64,000 bases of DNA from Herbaspirillum sp. meg3 (GCF_002257565.1 NZ_CP022736.1:3472001-3536000); one strand, 5' to 3'. Numbered from the stretch's first letter, positions 54,604-64,000 are shown. Numbers and translations are program-made. Notes: a model not told the origin generated them from the sequence alone.

Positions 54604-56148
54604 ATGACCATCATCAAGCAAGACGATCTCATCGAATCTGTAGCCGCCGCGCTGCAATACATCAGCTATTACCATCCGGTGGATTACATCCAGCATCTGG
54701 CGCGTGCCTATGAGCTGGAGCAAAATCCGGCCGCCAAGGATTCCATCGCCCAGATTCTGACCAATTCGCGCATGTGCGCCGAAGGCAAGCGTCCGATCTG
54801 CCAGGATACCGGCATCGTCAACGTGTTCCTGCGAATCGGCATGGGTGTGCGCTTTGAAGGTTTCGGCAGCGGCTCCATCGCCGACGCCGTCAACGAGGGC
54901 GTACGCCAGGGCTATAGCCATCCGGACAACGTGCTGCGCGCCTCCATCGTGGCCGACCCGCAATTCGACCGCAAGAACACCAAGGACAACACCCCTGCCG
55001 TGATCCACATGGAACTGGTGCCGGGCAATACCGTCGACGTGCGCATCGCTGCCAAGGGCGGCGGTTCCGAGAACAAGACCAAGTTCGTCATGCTCAATCC
55101 TTCCGATTCGCTGGTGGACTGGGTCTTGAAGACCGTGCCGACCATGGGCGCCGGCTGGTGTCCGCCAGGCATGCTGGGCATCGGTATCGGCGGCACGGCT
55201 GAAAAGGCCATGCTGATGGCCAAGGAAGTGCTGATGGACGACATCGACATGTACGAACTGAAGCAGCGCGGTCCGCAAAACAAGACTGAAGAGCTGCGTA
55301 TCGAACTGTGCGACAAGGTCAACGCTCTGGGCATCGGCGCGCAAGGCCTGGGCGGCCTGACGACCGTGCTTGACGTCAAGATTGCAATGTATCCGACGCA
55401 CGCGGCATCCAAGCCGGTCGCGATGATCCCGAACTGTGCTGCAACCCGCCACGGCCACTTCGTGCTGGATGGCTCCGGCCCGGCCTACATGGATCCGCCA
55501 TCGCTGTCCGAATGGCCGGAAGTGCACTGGGTGCCTGACACCGAGAAGTCGAAGAGCGTCAACCTCGACACATTGACCAAGGAAGAAGTCGCTTCGTGGA
55601 AACCGGGTCAAACCTTGCTGTTGAACGGCAAGATGCTGACCGGCCGCGATGCTGCGCACAAGCGTATCCAGGAGATGCTGGCCAAAGGCGAGAAGCTGCC
55701 GGTCGACTTCACCAACCGCGTGATCTACTACGTCGGCCCGGTTGATCCGGTACGTGACGAAGTGGTGGGCCCTGCCGGTCCGACAACTGCGACCCGCATG
55801 GACAAGTTCACCGACATGATGCTGGAGCAAACCGGCCTGATCTCCATGATCGGCAAGTCGGAGCGCGGCCCTGCCGCCATCGAGGCGATCAAGAAGCACA
55901 AGTCGGCTTATCTGATGGCAGTCGGCGGCTCGGCGTATCTGGTGTCCAAGGCGATCAAGTCGGCCAAGGTGCTGGGCTTTGCAGATCTGGGCATGGAAGC
56001 GATTTACGAGTTCGACGTCAAGGACATGCCCGTCACGGTGGCGGTTGACGCCAACGGTATCTCGGTGCACAACACCGGGCCTGCCGAGTGGAAGGAAAAG
56101 ATTGCTGCCAGTGTTTCGCTGAGCAAGATTCCTGTCACGACTGCATGA
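54604..56148 (+). CDS. fumA: Fumarate hydratase, class I (iron-sulfur)
   Basis: The 514-aa enzyme interconverts fumarate and malate in the TCA cycle. It has the class I layout: an N-terminal alpha domain with cysteines in RPICQDTG (C66), GWCPPGMLGIGIGG and NCAATRHGHF that hold the oxygen-sensitive [4Fe-4S] cluster, and a C-terminal beta domain (TGRDAAHKRIQEMLAKGE, then GPTTATRMDKFTD and SERGP). GAGAG precedes the ATG closely. Class I fumarases have no relation to FumC. Confidence 0.95.
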   Translation: MTIIKQDDLIESVAAALQYISYYHPVDYIQHLARAYELEQNPAAKDSIAQILTNSRMCAEGKRPICQDTGIVNVFLRIGMGVRFEGFGSGSIADAVNEGVRQGYSHPDNVLRASIVADPQFDRKNTKDNTPAVIHMELVPGNTVDVRIAAKGGGSENKTKFVMLNPSDSLVDWVLKTVPTMGAGWCPPGMLGIGIGGTAEKAMLMAKEVLMDDIDMYELKQRGPQNKTEELRIELCDKVNALGIGAQGLGGLTTVLDVKIAMYPTHAASKPVAMIPNCAATRHGHFVLDGSGPAYMDPPSLSEWPEVHWVPDTEKSKSVNLDTLTKEEVASWKPGQTLLLNGKMLTGRDAAHKRIQEMLAKGEKLPVDFTNRVIYYVGPVDPVRDEVVGPAGPTTATRMDKFTDMMLEQTGLISMIGKSERGPAAIEAIKKHKSAYLMAVGGSAYLVSKAIKSAKVLGFADLGMEAIYEFDVKDMPVTVAVDANGISVHNTGPAEWKEKIAASVSLSKIPVTTA

Positions 56149-56215
56149 TGCTGCTGCAACCAGCAAAGCTGCTGCCGGGTATCGCTGGCGTGATTGAGAT
56201 GCGGATCACTCCCTG

Positions 56216-57085
56216 ATGAACGGTACAGCTTTGCAATCACATGTAACACCGATGCCGATGGCCGCCGATGCGCCCATCGGCATTTTCGATTCCGGTATCG
56301 GCGGTTTGTCGGTGCTGCGTCATGTTCGCATCGCTTTGCCGCAAGAAAAGCTACTGTATTTCGCCGACTCCGGTTATGCCCCCTACGGCGACAAAAACGA
56401 ACAACAGATCGTGGAACGCTCGCTGGCGGTCGCCGGCTTTCTGATCGAGGCTGGCATCAAGGCGCTGGTGGTCGCCTGCAATACGGCCACTGCCGCCGCC
56501 ATCCTGGCCATCCGCGAACGCTGGCCACAGCTGGTCGTGGTCGGCATCGAGCCTGGACTCAAACCGGCTGCAGCCCAAAGCAAAAGCAAGATCATCGGCG
56601 TGCTTGCCACCCGCAGTACCTTGTCGAGCAAGCGTTTTATACAGCTCCGTGAGCAAGTCGCCGTCAATACCGGTGCCCGCTTTTTATCGCAGGCCTGTGT
56701 CGGACTCGTCGACCAGATCGAAAAAGGTGAGCTGCTTGCCGCGACCACTGCCCGACTCGTCGATCAGTACGTCGCCCCGCTCATAGAGCAAGGCGCCGAC
56801 ACCTTGGTGCTCGGTTGCACACATTATCCTTTTGTCCGTACGCTGATTGAATCAGCGGCACGTCATGCCGGCTTGGCGACACCCATCATCATCGATACCG
56901 GTGAAGCCGTGACACGCCAGCTGCAACGTCTGCTGGAAGAGCGATCTTTGCTTTGCAATACGGCAGTCGCGCAGGGTGACATGACGGCCTATACGACCGC
57001 CAGCGCGGCCACACTGGAAAATGTCTTTTCAAAACTGTTGAAAATGAGACCAGATATCGTGCAGATCAACGGAAAAACGCCGTAG
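56216..57085 (+). CDS. murI: Glutamate racemase
   Basis: The 289-aa cytosolic enzyme makes D-glutamate for peptidoglycan. Catalytic motifs are IGIFDSGIGGLSVLR, VVACNTAT with C88 and LVLGCTHYPF with the second cysteine. The first 18 residues before APIGIFDSG are longer than usual. The ATG at 56258 (MAADAPIG) is an alternative start. It is 67 bp downstream of fumarase on the same strand; the tRNA-His gene follows. Confidence 0.94.
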   Translation: MNGTALQSHVTPMPMAADAPIGIFDSGIGGLSVLRHVRIALPQEKLLYFADSGYAPYGDKNEQQIVERSLAVAGFLIEAGIKALVVACNTATAAAILAIRERWPQLVVVGIEPGLKPAAAQSKSKIIGVLATRSTLSSKRFIQLREQVAVNTGARFLSQACVGLVDQIEKGELLAATTARLVDQYVAPLIEQGADTLVLGCTHYPFVRTLIESAARHAGLATPIIIDTGEAVTRQLQRLLEERSLLCNTAVAQGDMTAYTTASAATLENVFSKLLKMRPDIVQINGKTP

Positions 57086-57207
57086 TAAGCGATTTATCGA
57101 CGGCAAACAAAATAGAGTGACTAATTCATTTGCCATAATGCCAGTAGTTTTGTATAATCTTTTGCTTCACTGATCTGAGACGAAACTTGGTCCCAGGTTA
57201 TGCAGTG

Positions 57208-57283
57208 GTGGCTGTAGCTCAGTTGGTAGAGTCCAGGATTGTGATTCCTGTTGTCGCGGGTTCGAGCCCCGTCAGCCACCCCA
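57208..57283 (+). tRNA. tRNA-His (anticodon GUG)
   Basis: The acceptor stem GTGGCTG pairs with CAGCCAC. The anticodon GTG lies in ATTGTGATT, the T-loop is TTCGAGC, and discriminator C plus CCA is encoded. A G at 57207 provides the G-1 needed for histidine identity, opposite the discriminator. Confidence 0.97.
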
Positions 57284-57357
57284 ACACTGCAAAGGCGCTT
57301 TTAACATAAAAGGCCTCAACATCTCAGGCAAGAAATAAAAAAATAGCCAAAGAAATC

Positions 57358-57380
57358 AAAGACCGGATACGGCCTTTTTT
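57358..57380 (+). terminator. Probable terminator after tRNA-His
   Basis: AAAGaCCG pairs with CGGcCTTT around a GATA loop with one mismatch, followed by a T-run. Confidence 0.65.
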
Positions 57381-57691
57381 GCTTTCTGGACTTGTCTTTT
57401 CATCTCTCTGCGCCCTCCCCGCTTTTTCCGCAAATCACACTTGCCCTTTCGTGCGACTTCTCGCGACCGCTTCAAACTTGTATCTGATGCTCCCTTTCGC
57501 AAAGCAAATAAGCAATCCGACAAAGCAAAGGCAAATTTACCTCTGAATTCGTTCGCGTATTCAATTGCAAAAAAACACTCTCCGTTGATGCTTGTTAAAG
57601 CTCGTACCTTCCAAAGCTGAGCGCAGAAAGGGTCGTCGCAGATTAAACCAAGCCACGATAAATACTGGGGCACGCAACTATCCATACAAAA

Positions 57692-57722
57692 AGGCCTGCC
57701 CATTTTTATCATGGGCAGGCCT
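57692..57722 (-). terminator. Rho-independent terminator of the orphan regulator gene
   Basis: A perfect 12-bp stem AGGCCTGCCCAT (57692-57703) with ATGGGCAGGCCT (57711-57722) is followed on the minus strand by TTTTTG. Confidence 0.9.
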
Positions 57723-57745
57723 CGTCACGACAAGCAGCGACACGT

Positions 57746-58414
57746 TCAGATCATTCCGGTCGCATACGCATACTTGATCAGATCGGCATCCGTTCCCAGA
57801 CCCAACTTGCGCATGGCATTGTTTTTGTGGGTGCTGACGGTGCTCGGCGTGCGCGACAAGCGCTCGCAGATATCACTCAGCGAACTGCCGCCGACAAACA
57901 AGCGCACCACTTCCAACTCGCTCATCGTCAACTCCTTGTTTTGCGCAAAAGCGTCGCCTTGCGCCCAGCTCATCTCCAGCTCACCACGCAAGGAAACCGG
58001 GAAGTACACTTGCTTGCTGGTTTGCGTCGCCATGCAAGCGTTGATCAACTCTTCCGCTTTTTCTTTCTTGCTGATCACCGAAAATACCCCCATACGGTAC
58101 AGGCGCTTCACCACCGCGCTGTTGCTCATCGCGGTGTAGACGATCAGCTTGGTCGATGGATAGTCATTGCGGATACGCTTGATCAGAACAAAGCCATCCG
58201 ACTCGTCCTTGTCATCAGTGGGCATGGCAAAGTCAGTAATGACGACTTCGCACGGCGTACGCTGCAATGACTCCAGCAATTTCTCGCCGGTCTGCGCCAT
58301 CAGGACAATGCGAAATTCCGGCAGGCGGCCCAGTTCATTTTTCAGCGCATTCAGTACGACTGGATGGTCGTCGGCAATGGCGATTTGCAAAACTTTATTC
58401 AAAATCAAACTCAT
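57746..58414 (-). CDS. Orphan RcsB-like response regulator
   Basis: This 222-aa NarL/FixJ-type regulator has an acidic pair in IAIADDHPVV, phospho-acceptor D61 in VVITDFAMP and Lys in SVISKKEKA. A LuxR-type helix-turn-helix follows (LTMSELEVVRLFVGGSSLSDICERLSRTPSTVSTHKNNAM). It has the same length and layout as the T3SS regulator at 16707, with an MxKLGLGTDADLIKYA ending like the MKKIGVASDADLFKYA ending there. No kinase gene is adjacent, so the partner is elsewhere or is shared. AGGAG precedes the ATG. Confidence 0.9.
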   Translation of the reverse strand: MSLILNKVLQIAIADDHPVVLNALKNELGRLPEFRIVLMAQTGEKLLESLQRTPCEVVITDFAMPTDDKDESDGFVLIKRIRNDYPSTKLIVYTAMSNSAVVKRLYRMGVFSVISKKEKAEELINACMATQTSKQVYFPVSLRGELEMSWAQGDAFAQNKELTMSELEVVRLFVGGSSLSDICERLSRTPSTVSTHKNNAMRKLGLGTDADLIKYAYATGMI

Positions 58415-59044
58415 GTTTTCTCCTCTTATCGATTCAAGTGCTTAGTTACTCCGGTCGTACTCACCTCGTGCATGTGCGATGCGCCGTTAAAAAAATCGAC
58501 ACTCTTAAAGTGACCCTCAGGCGTTTGGTTCCCGGCATTTTCTTTCCTTGAAGTCGATGTCTGACTTGTCATACGGCAGCACATCGAAAAATATTTTTCA
58601 TCAAAAATTGAAAACGCAGGGCAACGATGATCTTCAGAATTTATTCGAAACCAAATTCATCACGGGGTGCAGTATAGGAAGGGAGCGCTTCAAAAATCTT
58701 TAAGAAAATTCTTATTTTTATAATATTTTTTCTTATCACTCCCATGTTTTTGGAAGAAGCCGATATCTGAAAAATGAAATTGAATGCCGAAAGCGATGTG
58801 ATTTGATTTTGTTTTTTAATGACACACTCGTCGGGCGCAATGTGGATATACGTCACTATTGATTGAGCCGATCACTCGCCGTGCAGGAAGGACGTACCAA
58901 GAAGAATGTCGAGTATTCTGCAATCACGACCAAACCTTGGCCTTCACGAAAATCTCAGAAAGCAACACAAAAAAGGCGATGTGACTTGTCGTCTACATCG
59001 CCCATACCCCATCCGGCCAATCCGGCCGGGTCAATACGGTACTG
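58415..59044. other. Intergenic region upstream of the orphan regulator
   Basis: These 630 bases contain no supported gene. A markedly AT-rich segment (about 58,640-58,820), with runs such as TTTTTATAATATTTTTTC, probably carries the distant promoter of the regulator gene. The terminator of fpr lies at 58967-59002. Confidence 0.5.
58967..59002 (-). terminator. Rho-independent terminator after fpr
   Basis: On the minus strand GGCGATGT (59002-58995) pairs with ACATCGCC (58982-58975) around a 12-base loop, followed by a T-run. Confidence 0.85.
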
Positions 59045-59851
59045 TCACCAATAATCTTCAGTGATGAACTGGCCGCCGCCAGCGCGCCGGCAAGGCCCCA
59101 GCCCACGCTCTTTCAATAGCTCGCGCACCTCGGTGATCATTTCAGGATTTCCGCACACCATGAGGCGTGACGATGCCGCCGTAATGTCTATTCCAAGCTT
59201 TTTCTCCAGAGTGCCGTCACGCAAGGCCGTGGTGATGCGGCCGTGCAGCCGATTTGCGGCGGCAGGCTCAGCGGCATCGATCGCATTGTCTCGCGTCGTC
59301 ATCGTGATCACGCGTAATTGCGCGGGCAAATTCTGTGCGACTGCTTCGGCGCGCAAGGCCTCAAATTTTTCCTGATAGGTCAGCTCATTCTCATGGCGCA
59401 CGCAATGCACCAGAATCAGATTGCGAAACTGCTGCCACACCTCGCGCTGTTGCAGAATCGAAATATACGGTCCCAACCCGGTTCCGGTTGCCAGCATCCA
59501 GAAGTCCTCGCCGTCGGTAAAACGATCCGGCGTCATGAATCCGTAGCTGAGCTTTTCCACCCATATCGGATCGCCCGGTTGCATCTTGTCCAGCGCCGAG
59601 GTAAACAAACCGCCGGGGACGATGATGGCGTAGTACTCCAACTGGTCTTCGGTTTCCGCCGACGTAATTGAATAGGCGCGCCACACCATCTCGCCATTGA
59701 CCAGCAATCCCAGGCGAGCAAACTGCCCCGGCGTGAAGCGATAACCGGCCGGACGTGTAGTCCTGAAAGTCAGCAACTTATCGGTCCAGCGGTGGATCGA
59801 TATCAAACTTTCCTGCGTTGCCTTGTCGGTTGCCGTTGCTTGTTCACTCAC
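59045..59851 (-). CDS. fpr: Ferredoxin/flavodoxin-NADP+ reductase
   Basis: The 268-aa FAD enzyme moves electrons between NADPH and ferredoxin or flavodoxin. The FAD-binding motif RAYSITSAE and the NADP-binding motifs GTGLGPYISIL and VCGNPEMI are present. The C-terminus ends EDYW, with the aromatic residue that stacks on FAD. Length fits the bacterial subclass I or II Fpr. It is transcribed alone, divergent from tamA, with its own terminator. Confidence 0.94.
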   Translation of the reverse strand: MSEQATATDKATQESLISIHRWTDKLLTFRTTRPAGYRFTPGQFARLGLLVNGEMVWRAYSITSAETEDQLEYYAIIVPGGLFTSALDKMQPGDPIWVEKLSYGFMTPDRFTDGEDFWMLATGTGLGPYISILQQREVWQQFRNLILVHCVRHENELTYQEKFEALRAEAVAQNLPAQLRVITMTTRDNAIDAAEPAAANRLHGRITTALRDGTLEKKLGIDITAASSRLMVCGNPEMITEVRELLKERGLGPCRRAGGGQFITEDYW

Positions 59852-60094
59852 TACCCTGCTCCTTCATGTCCACACTAGAGAAAATTCTGAAAATCGTGTC
59901 AAATCCCGCGTTTCGGACTCGATTCTTCAGTTTGCCGGATACAATAACGACAAGTTTTGGCCTGCCTGACCGCCGGATAATCCGGGAACTATTTACCCTG
60001 GGCAGGGCCTAGTTCAATAGAACAAACAACATCCTAACTGCACTTTCATCTGAGTGCTTTGATTACTACGATTTCAGAATTTACGAACACCCCA

Positions 60095-61861
60095 ATGAAA
60101 TGGACTTGTCGATTAGCCATTGCTGTTTTGTCGTGTGCGGCCGGATCGGCGCATGCCGCATATAAAGTCGACATTGATGCTCCCGCGCCGCTGCAAAAAA
60201 TGCTCAAGGAACATCTCGATCTGGTGCGCTACCAGGATCGCGCAGACCTGAGCGACGAACAGCTGCAGTTCTTGCTTGATACCGTCAATGACCAGGTCGT
60301 GCAACTGGCATCGACGGAAGGTTACTTCACTCCCAAGACGACAATCAAGGTGGAGCAATCTCAGGACGAGAAAAGCACCAAACACATCAAATTGCAGGTA
60401 GAGGCCGGGCCGCAGACAAAGATCAATGCGGTCGACATCACCGCAACGGGTGCTGCCGTGCAACAAGATCCTGCGCGCATTGCCGATATCCAAAAGAACT
60501 GGTCTTTGCCGGCCGGCGCGCCGTTCCGCCAGGAAGACTGGGACGCCGCCAAAAATCAGGGGCTGGAAAAACTGCAGCAGCACAAATATGCCGCCGCCCG
60601 TATCGCCGAGTCGCAAGCCAGCATTGATCCCGATGATCAGCAGGCCGACCTGACGGTGCAATACGACAGTGGCCCCCGCTTCACGCTGGGGCCATTGCAG
60701 ATTACCGGCACCAAACGCTATCCGGAAAGCATCATCCGTAACGTCAATCCGCTCAATATCGGCGAAGAATATGACGTCAATCGCCTGCTGTCGCTGCAGC
60801 GTCAAATCCAGAACACGCCCTACTTCAGTAACGCCATCGTCGGCATCGACAATGATCCCGAGAATCCCGACATGACACCGGTCAAGGTACAAGTCACCGA
60901 ATTCCCCACGCAGCGTATCCGCACGGGTGTCGGTTACGCCACCGATACGGGTGCCCAAGTCGAAGGCCGTTATACGCACTACAATGTTTTCAACAAAGCC
61001 TACGTCTTCGACAGTCAATTGCGGCTGGAACAAAAACGCCAGTACGGCTTGCTCAATCTGGCCATGCCGCCGGACAGCAAGAACTTCGTCAACAGCGTCA
61101 ACACCTCGATGGAACGCACCCGCCTCGAAGGCGTCGACCTGCGCAGCCTTCGCGCCGGCATCAAACGCGCGCGCACCGGCGAGTTGTATGACACGGCTTA
61201 TACACTGACCTATTACCGCGACGAACTGCAACAAGAAAATGGCGCCACCCTGCCAAGCAATACCGTCATTTCTCAGGGCAAGCATCAGGCGCTGGTGCCG
61301 GGATTTTCATGGGCGCGCCGCAATGTGGACGATCCCATCTTCCCGCGTCATGGCAATCTGCTGACGATAGAAACCGGTTTTGCGCTCAAAGGTGTGATCA
61401 CCGACCAGACGTTCGGCCGTATCTACGGCCGCTTCAAACAATACCTGCCGGTCGCCAAACGCGATCTGATCATCTTCCGCACTGAACTGGGCGGCGTCTT
61501 CACCAAAGGCTCGGCATCTGAAGTCCCGGCGTCGCTGTTGTTTCGCGCAGGCGGCAATGAGTCTGTGCGCGGTTACAGCTACGACAGCATCGGCAATGAA
61601 CAAAATGGTACCGTCTATCCGACCAAATATCTGGTGACGGGGAGCGCCGAATATCAACGCTGGTTCACGGAAAAATGGGGGGCTGCTGTGTTCTACGATG
61701 TCGGTGCCGCCGCTGATAACTGGAACAACAAAACCTTCTATAACGGCGTCGGGGCCGGTGCACGCTGGCGCAGCCCGGTGGGCTCGCTCAACCTCGATCT
61801 GGCCTATGGCGTACAGAAGAAACAAATCCGTCCGCATATTTCGCTTGGCATCGCCTTTTAA
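60095..61861 (+). CDS. tamA: TamA, outer membrane Omp85-family protein
   Basis: The 588-aa protein has a signal peptide (MKWTCRLAIAVLSCAAGSAHA) and three POTRA domains to about residue 275 (for instance RFTLGPLQITGTKRYPESII). The C-terminal beta-barrel contains the Omp85 signature LLFRAGGNESVRGYSYDSIG and ends HISLGIAF with a terminal Phe. TamA works with TamB in outer membrane lipid transport and protein insertion. The ATG at 60095 gives the signal peptide; the TTG at 60059 is not needed. tamB begins 40 bp downstream. Confidence 0.93.
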   Translation: MKWTCRLAIAVLSCAAGSAHAAYKVDIDAPAPLQKMLKEHLDLVRYQDRADLSDEQLQFLLDTVNDQVVQLASTEGYFTPKTTIKVEQSQDEKSTKHIKLQVEAGPQTKINAVDITATGAAVQQDPARIADIQKNWSLPAGAPFRQEDWDAAKNQGLEKLQQHKYAAARIAESQASIDPDDQQADLTVQYDSGPRFTLGPLQITGTKRYPESIIRNVNPLNIGEEYDVNRLLSLQRQIQNTPYFSNAIVGIDNDPENPDMTPVKVQVTEFPTQRIRTGVGYATDTGAQVEGRYTHYNVFNKAYVFDSQLRLEQKRQYGLLNLAMPPDSKNFVNSVNTSMERTRLEGVDLRSLRAGIKRARTGELYDTAYTLTYYRDELQQENGATLPSNTVISQGKHQALVPGFSWARRNVDDPIFPRHGNLLTIETGFALKGVITDQTFGRIYGRFKQYLPVAKRDLIIFRTELGGVFTKGSASEVPASLLFRAGGNESVRGYSYDSIGNEQNGTVYPTKYLVTGSAEYQRWFTEKWGAAVFYDVGAAADNWNNKTFYNGVGAGARWRSPVGSLNLDLAYGVQKKQIRPHISLGIAF

Positions 61862-61900
61862 TTTACGCCTGAATTTACTTCGAATCGATACGACGTACGC

Positions 61901-64000
61901 ATGACCGCACCAACACCATCCACCGCGTCTGACTCTGGCGACAACCAGCAACCACCTGCTTCCGCCCCGCGAAAAAGCAGGCATGTCGGGCGCTGGCTGC
62001 TGGCCGGTGTCTTTGCACTATTGCTCGCGCTGACAGCGTCAACGCTCTGGCTGGTCGCTACCGACAGCGGCACCCGCAATGCATGGCAGATTGCCGTCTG
62101 GGCGATGCAAGGCAAGTTGTCGGGCAAACTTGTTGGCGGTAATCTGGCCGAAGGCATACGCCTGCGCGACCTGCGCTATCGCGATGCGACCATGCAACTG
62201 GATATTGATCGCATCGAATCCAGCTGGCGCCTGTCATTGCGCCAACGCCGGCTGACGGTGTCTTATCTGCATGTGGGCACGGTCGACATCAACAAGCAGC
62301 CCACACCGCCAACGCCGACCGTCTTGCCGTCGTCGCTGAGCTTGCCGCTGGCACTGGATCTGAACGATATCTCGCTGCAACAGCTGCACCTGCAAACAGG
62401 CACGTCCATCACCGAACTCAGTGGTCTGCAATTGCATGGCACGTCCGACGGTGTGCAACATACGCTGGTGCTGGACAAACTGACCACCGCTTTCGGCCAG
62501 GCTACTGCCCTGCTGCATCTGAACGGCAAACGGCCCTTTGCCACCAGCGGCGGTGTGGAACTGGCAGGTCTGTATCAGCAGGAAAAACTACAAGAAAAAT
62601 TCCAGCTGGCGGCGCAGCTGTCCGGCTCCCTTGAAGAACTTGGCATTGCCCTGACCGCCAGCGGCGACAAGCTCAACGGTTCTGCAGACATCGTCGCCAC
62701 ACCTTTCGCGGCCGTCCCGCTGAAGAAGGCCAGGATCGACCTCCAGCATGTCAATCCGCAAACCTTCAGCTCGGGTGCACCCAAGGCGGATTTACGTCTG
62801 CAAGCCAATCTGGCGCCGGTCGCTGGGGCCAGCGCCGACAATTTACGCGTGGCGGGCGATGTAACGATCAACAATGCCATCCCCGGAAGCATCAATCAGC
62901 AACGTTTGCCCTTGACGTCCGCCAAAGCGAATGTCGATCTTGGCGTGGACAGCCAACAATTGTCAGACTTGCATATCGCTCTTCTCAGCAAGGCCCGCAT
63001 CACCGGAAAAGGGCAATTCCGTCCGGCGGAGAAGGCCGGCAGTTTTGACTTCCAGATTGCCGACCTGGACTTGCACGCCATCCATGGCGAGCTTAAACCG
63101 ACTGCGCTGCACGGCCCGCTCACCGTGCAGTTAAAGCCCGACGCGCAAGACATCGTGCTCAAGCTGCAGGATGCCGTCTACAACGTCCTCGCCGACGCCA
63201 CCATCAACGCCGACAAAGTCACGCTGAATCACGTGCAACTGACCGCCGCCAAAGCCCGCCTGGAACTGGCCGGCACATTGGGCACGGTTGGTGCGATGGA
63301 TTATGCATTCAAGGGCAAGCTCAGCAACTTCGATCCATCCCTGTGGATGCGTACCGGTACCGTGCAGGCAAACACCGGCAGCAGATCCATCTCGGCACGT
63401 ATCAACATGGATTTCGACACCAGCGGTTCGCTGTCGCCGGAACTGCAAGCGAAGCTCGCCTTCAACATCCACGACAGCAGCTACGACAACCTGCCGATGA
63501 GTGGCAATGGCAAAGTGCAACTGGCCGGCAAGCGTCTACTGCCCAGCACCGTCGATTTGCTGGTAGCAGGCAATCAGCTGCAACTCAAAGGCGCTTTCGG
63601 CGCACCGTCCGATCGTCTCGATGTTCACGTCAACGCGCCTCAGTTGGCACGATTGGGATTCGGTATCTCCGGTCTGCTGAAGCTGGACGGCCAGGTCACC
63701 GGCACCATGCAGAAGCCGAACCTGCGGGCGACCTACAGCGGCGAGCAGTTGGCGTTTGGCCAGCATCATCTGAGCAAGCTCGACGGACAAACCGATTTGC
63801 AGACCGATCTGGCCGGCGGTGCCGCATCGGCCAACAACAAACTGCAGTTGACGCTGAACGGCGAAGGCTACAAAGGTCCTGATGCCGTGCTCAAACAGTT
63901 GAAGCTGAACTTGTCCGGCACCTATGGGAACCATCAGCTTGCGCTGCAAGCCGACGGCCGCGTCAAGGATCAGACGCTGGCGCTGCAGTTCAATGCCCAC
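61901..64000 (+). CDS. tamB: TamB, translocation/lipid transport protein, 3' truncated
   Basis: The frame runs without a stop for 700 codons to the window end. It begins MTAPTPSTASDSGDNQQPPA, followed by one inner-membrane anchor helix (WLLAGVFALLLALTASTLWL, near residue 31-51). A long, periplasmic, beta-rich AsmA-like repeat region follows (DLNDISLQQLHLQTGTSITE and similar strands). TamB is a periplasm-spanning partner of TamA; the C-terminal DUF490 domain lies outside the window. It is 39 bp from tamA, so they form an operon. Confidence 0.92.
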   Translation, partial: MTAPTPSTASDSGDNQQPPASAPRKSRHVGRWLLAGVFALLLALTASTLWLVATDSGTRNAWQIAVWAMQGKLSGKLVGGNLAEGIRLRDLRYRDATMQLDIDRIESSWRLSLRQRRLTVSYLHVGTVDINKQPTPPTPTVLPSSLSLPLALDLNDISLQQLHLQTGTSITELSGLQLHGTSDGVQHTLVLDKLTTAFGQATALLHLNGKRPFATSGGVELAGLYQQEKLQEKFQLAAQLSGSLEELGIALTASGDKLNGSADIVATPFAAVPLKKARIDLQHVNPQTFSSGAPKADLRLQANLAPVAGASADNLRVAGDVTINNAIPGSINQQRLPLTSAKANVDLGVDSQQLSDLHIALLSKARITGKGQFRPAEKAGSFDFQIADLDLHAIHGELKPTALHGPLTVQLKPDAQDIVLKLQDAVYNVLADATINADKVTLNHVQLTAAKARLELAGTLGTVGAMDYAFKGKLSNFDPSLWMRTGTVQANTGSRSISARINMDFDTSGSLSPELQAKLAFNIHDSSYDNLPMSGNGKVQLAGKRLLPSTVDLLVAGNQLQLKGAFGAPSDRLDVHVNAPQLARLGFGISGLLKLDGQVTGTMQKPNLRATYSGEQLAFGQHHLSKLDGQTDLQTDLAGGAASANNKLQLTLNGEGYKGPDAVLKQLKLNLSGTYGNHQLALQADGRVKDQTLALQFNAH

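Larger units (their letters stand above)
57284..57745. other. Intergenic region between tRNA-His and the orphan regulator
   Basis: It holds one terminator on each side (57358-57380 and 57692-57722). The minus-strand open frame between them (57356-57712) begins inside the second terminator and is Lys/Arg-rich, so I do not call it a gene. Nothing else is recognised. Confidence 0.5.

Noticed and set aside
54580..56166. 528-aa open frame antisense to fumarase
   Set aside because: It is a mirror of a certain gene in GC-rich DNA; the composition (His, Arg, Gln, Val) is that of antisense frames.
57356..57712. Minus-strand 118-aa open frame between tRNA-His and the orphan regulator
   Set aside because: Its start codon lies in the loop of a strong terminator, there is no ribosome site, and the sequence is dominated by Lys and Arg.
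59912..59921. TTCGGACTCG upstream of tamA, like the invF-region half-site
   Set aside because: The TGAAAGC part is missing; an 8-bp match is expected about twice by chance in a window of this size.

Overview
The window comes from a betaproteobacterium of the order Burkholderiales, most likely an Oxalobacteraceae-type genome. This is inferred from the style and gene content, not from a database match. Base composition is evenly GC-rich. Recognisable housekeeping genes (acs, class I fumarase, murI, fpr, tamA/tamB, tRNA-Ser, tRNA-His) sit on both sides of one large accessory block.

Positions 1-14,700 hold a mixed chromosomal segment. It has a truncated FAD oxidoreductase, an orphan fimbrial subunit, a divergent QOR2-type reductase / HxlR regulator pair with a clear operator, a DHH phosphoesterase, one very long gene for a cyclic beta-1,2-glucan synthase (2942 aa), and a hicAB toxin-antitoxin module that looks leaderless.

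Positions 14,900-48,300 hold a near-complete type III secretion system of the Inv-Mxi-Spa (SPI-1/Bsa) family, almost all on the minus strand. Read in transcription order, the first block is invF, sctC, sctW, sctV, an InvB-type chaperone, sctN, sctO, sctP, sctQ, sctR, sctS, sctT, sctU. The second is sicA, sctE, sctB, sctA, a SipA-position effector, iacP. Next comes an RcsC/RcsD-like hybrid kinase. The last block is sctD, sctF, sctI, sctJ, sctK, sctL, an OrgC-like protein, a 63-aa protein and an RcsB-like response regulator. Around this core lie unrecognised proteins that are candidate secreted substrates: 116 aa and 337 aa at one end, 416 aa and 108 aa at the other, plus an IagB-type lytic transglycosylase. 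The gene order closely follows Salmonella SPI-1, but I see no hilA, hilD, invH or sicP/sptP.

Two T3SS promoter regions, upstream of sctD and upstream of invF, share a 20-bp site CTTCGGACT-N4-TGAAAGC and a second element AAGAACCRAAAG. A perfect 18-bp palindrome with the related core TCGGAC/GTCCGA lies between iagB and the 108-aa gene. Together with the resident RcsC/RcsB-like pair this suggests a dedicated regulon, which is the main undescribed system I can propose here.

Positions 48,300-64,000 return to chromosomal backbone: a CSS-EAL phosphodiesterase, tRNA-Ser(GGA), acs with a repeat-rich leader, a YqhA-family membrane protein, fumarase, murI, tRNA-His, a second orphan RcsB-like regulator, fpr, tamA and the start of tamB, which runs off the window.
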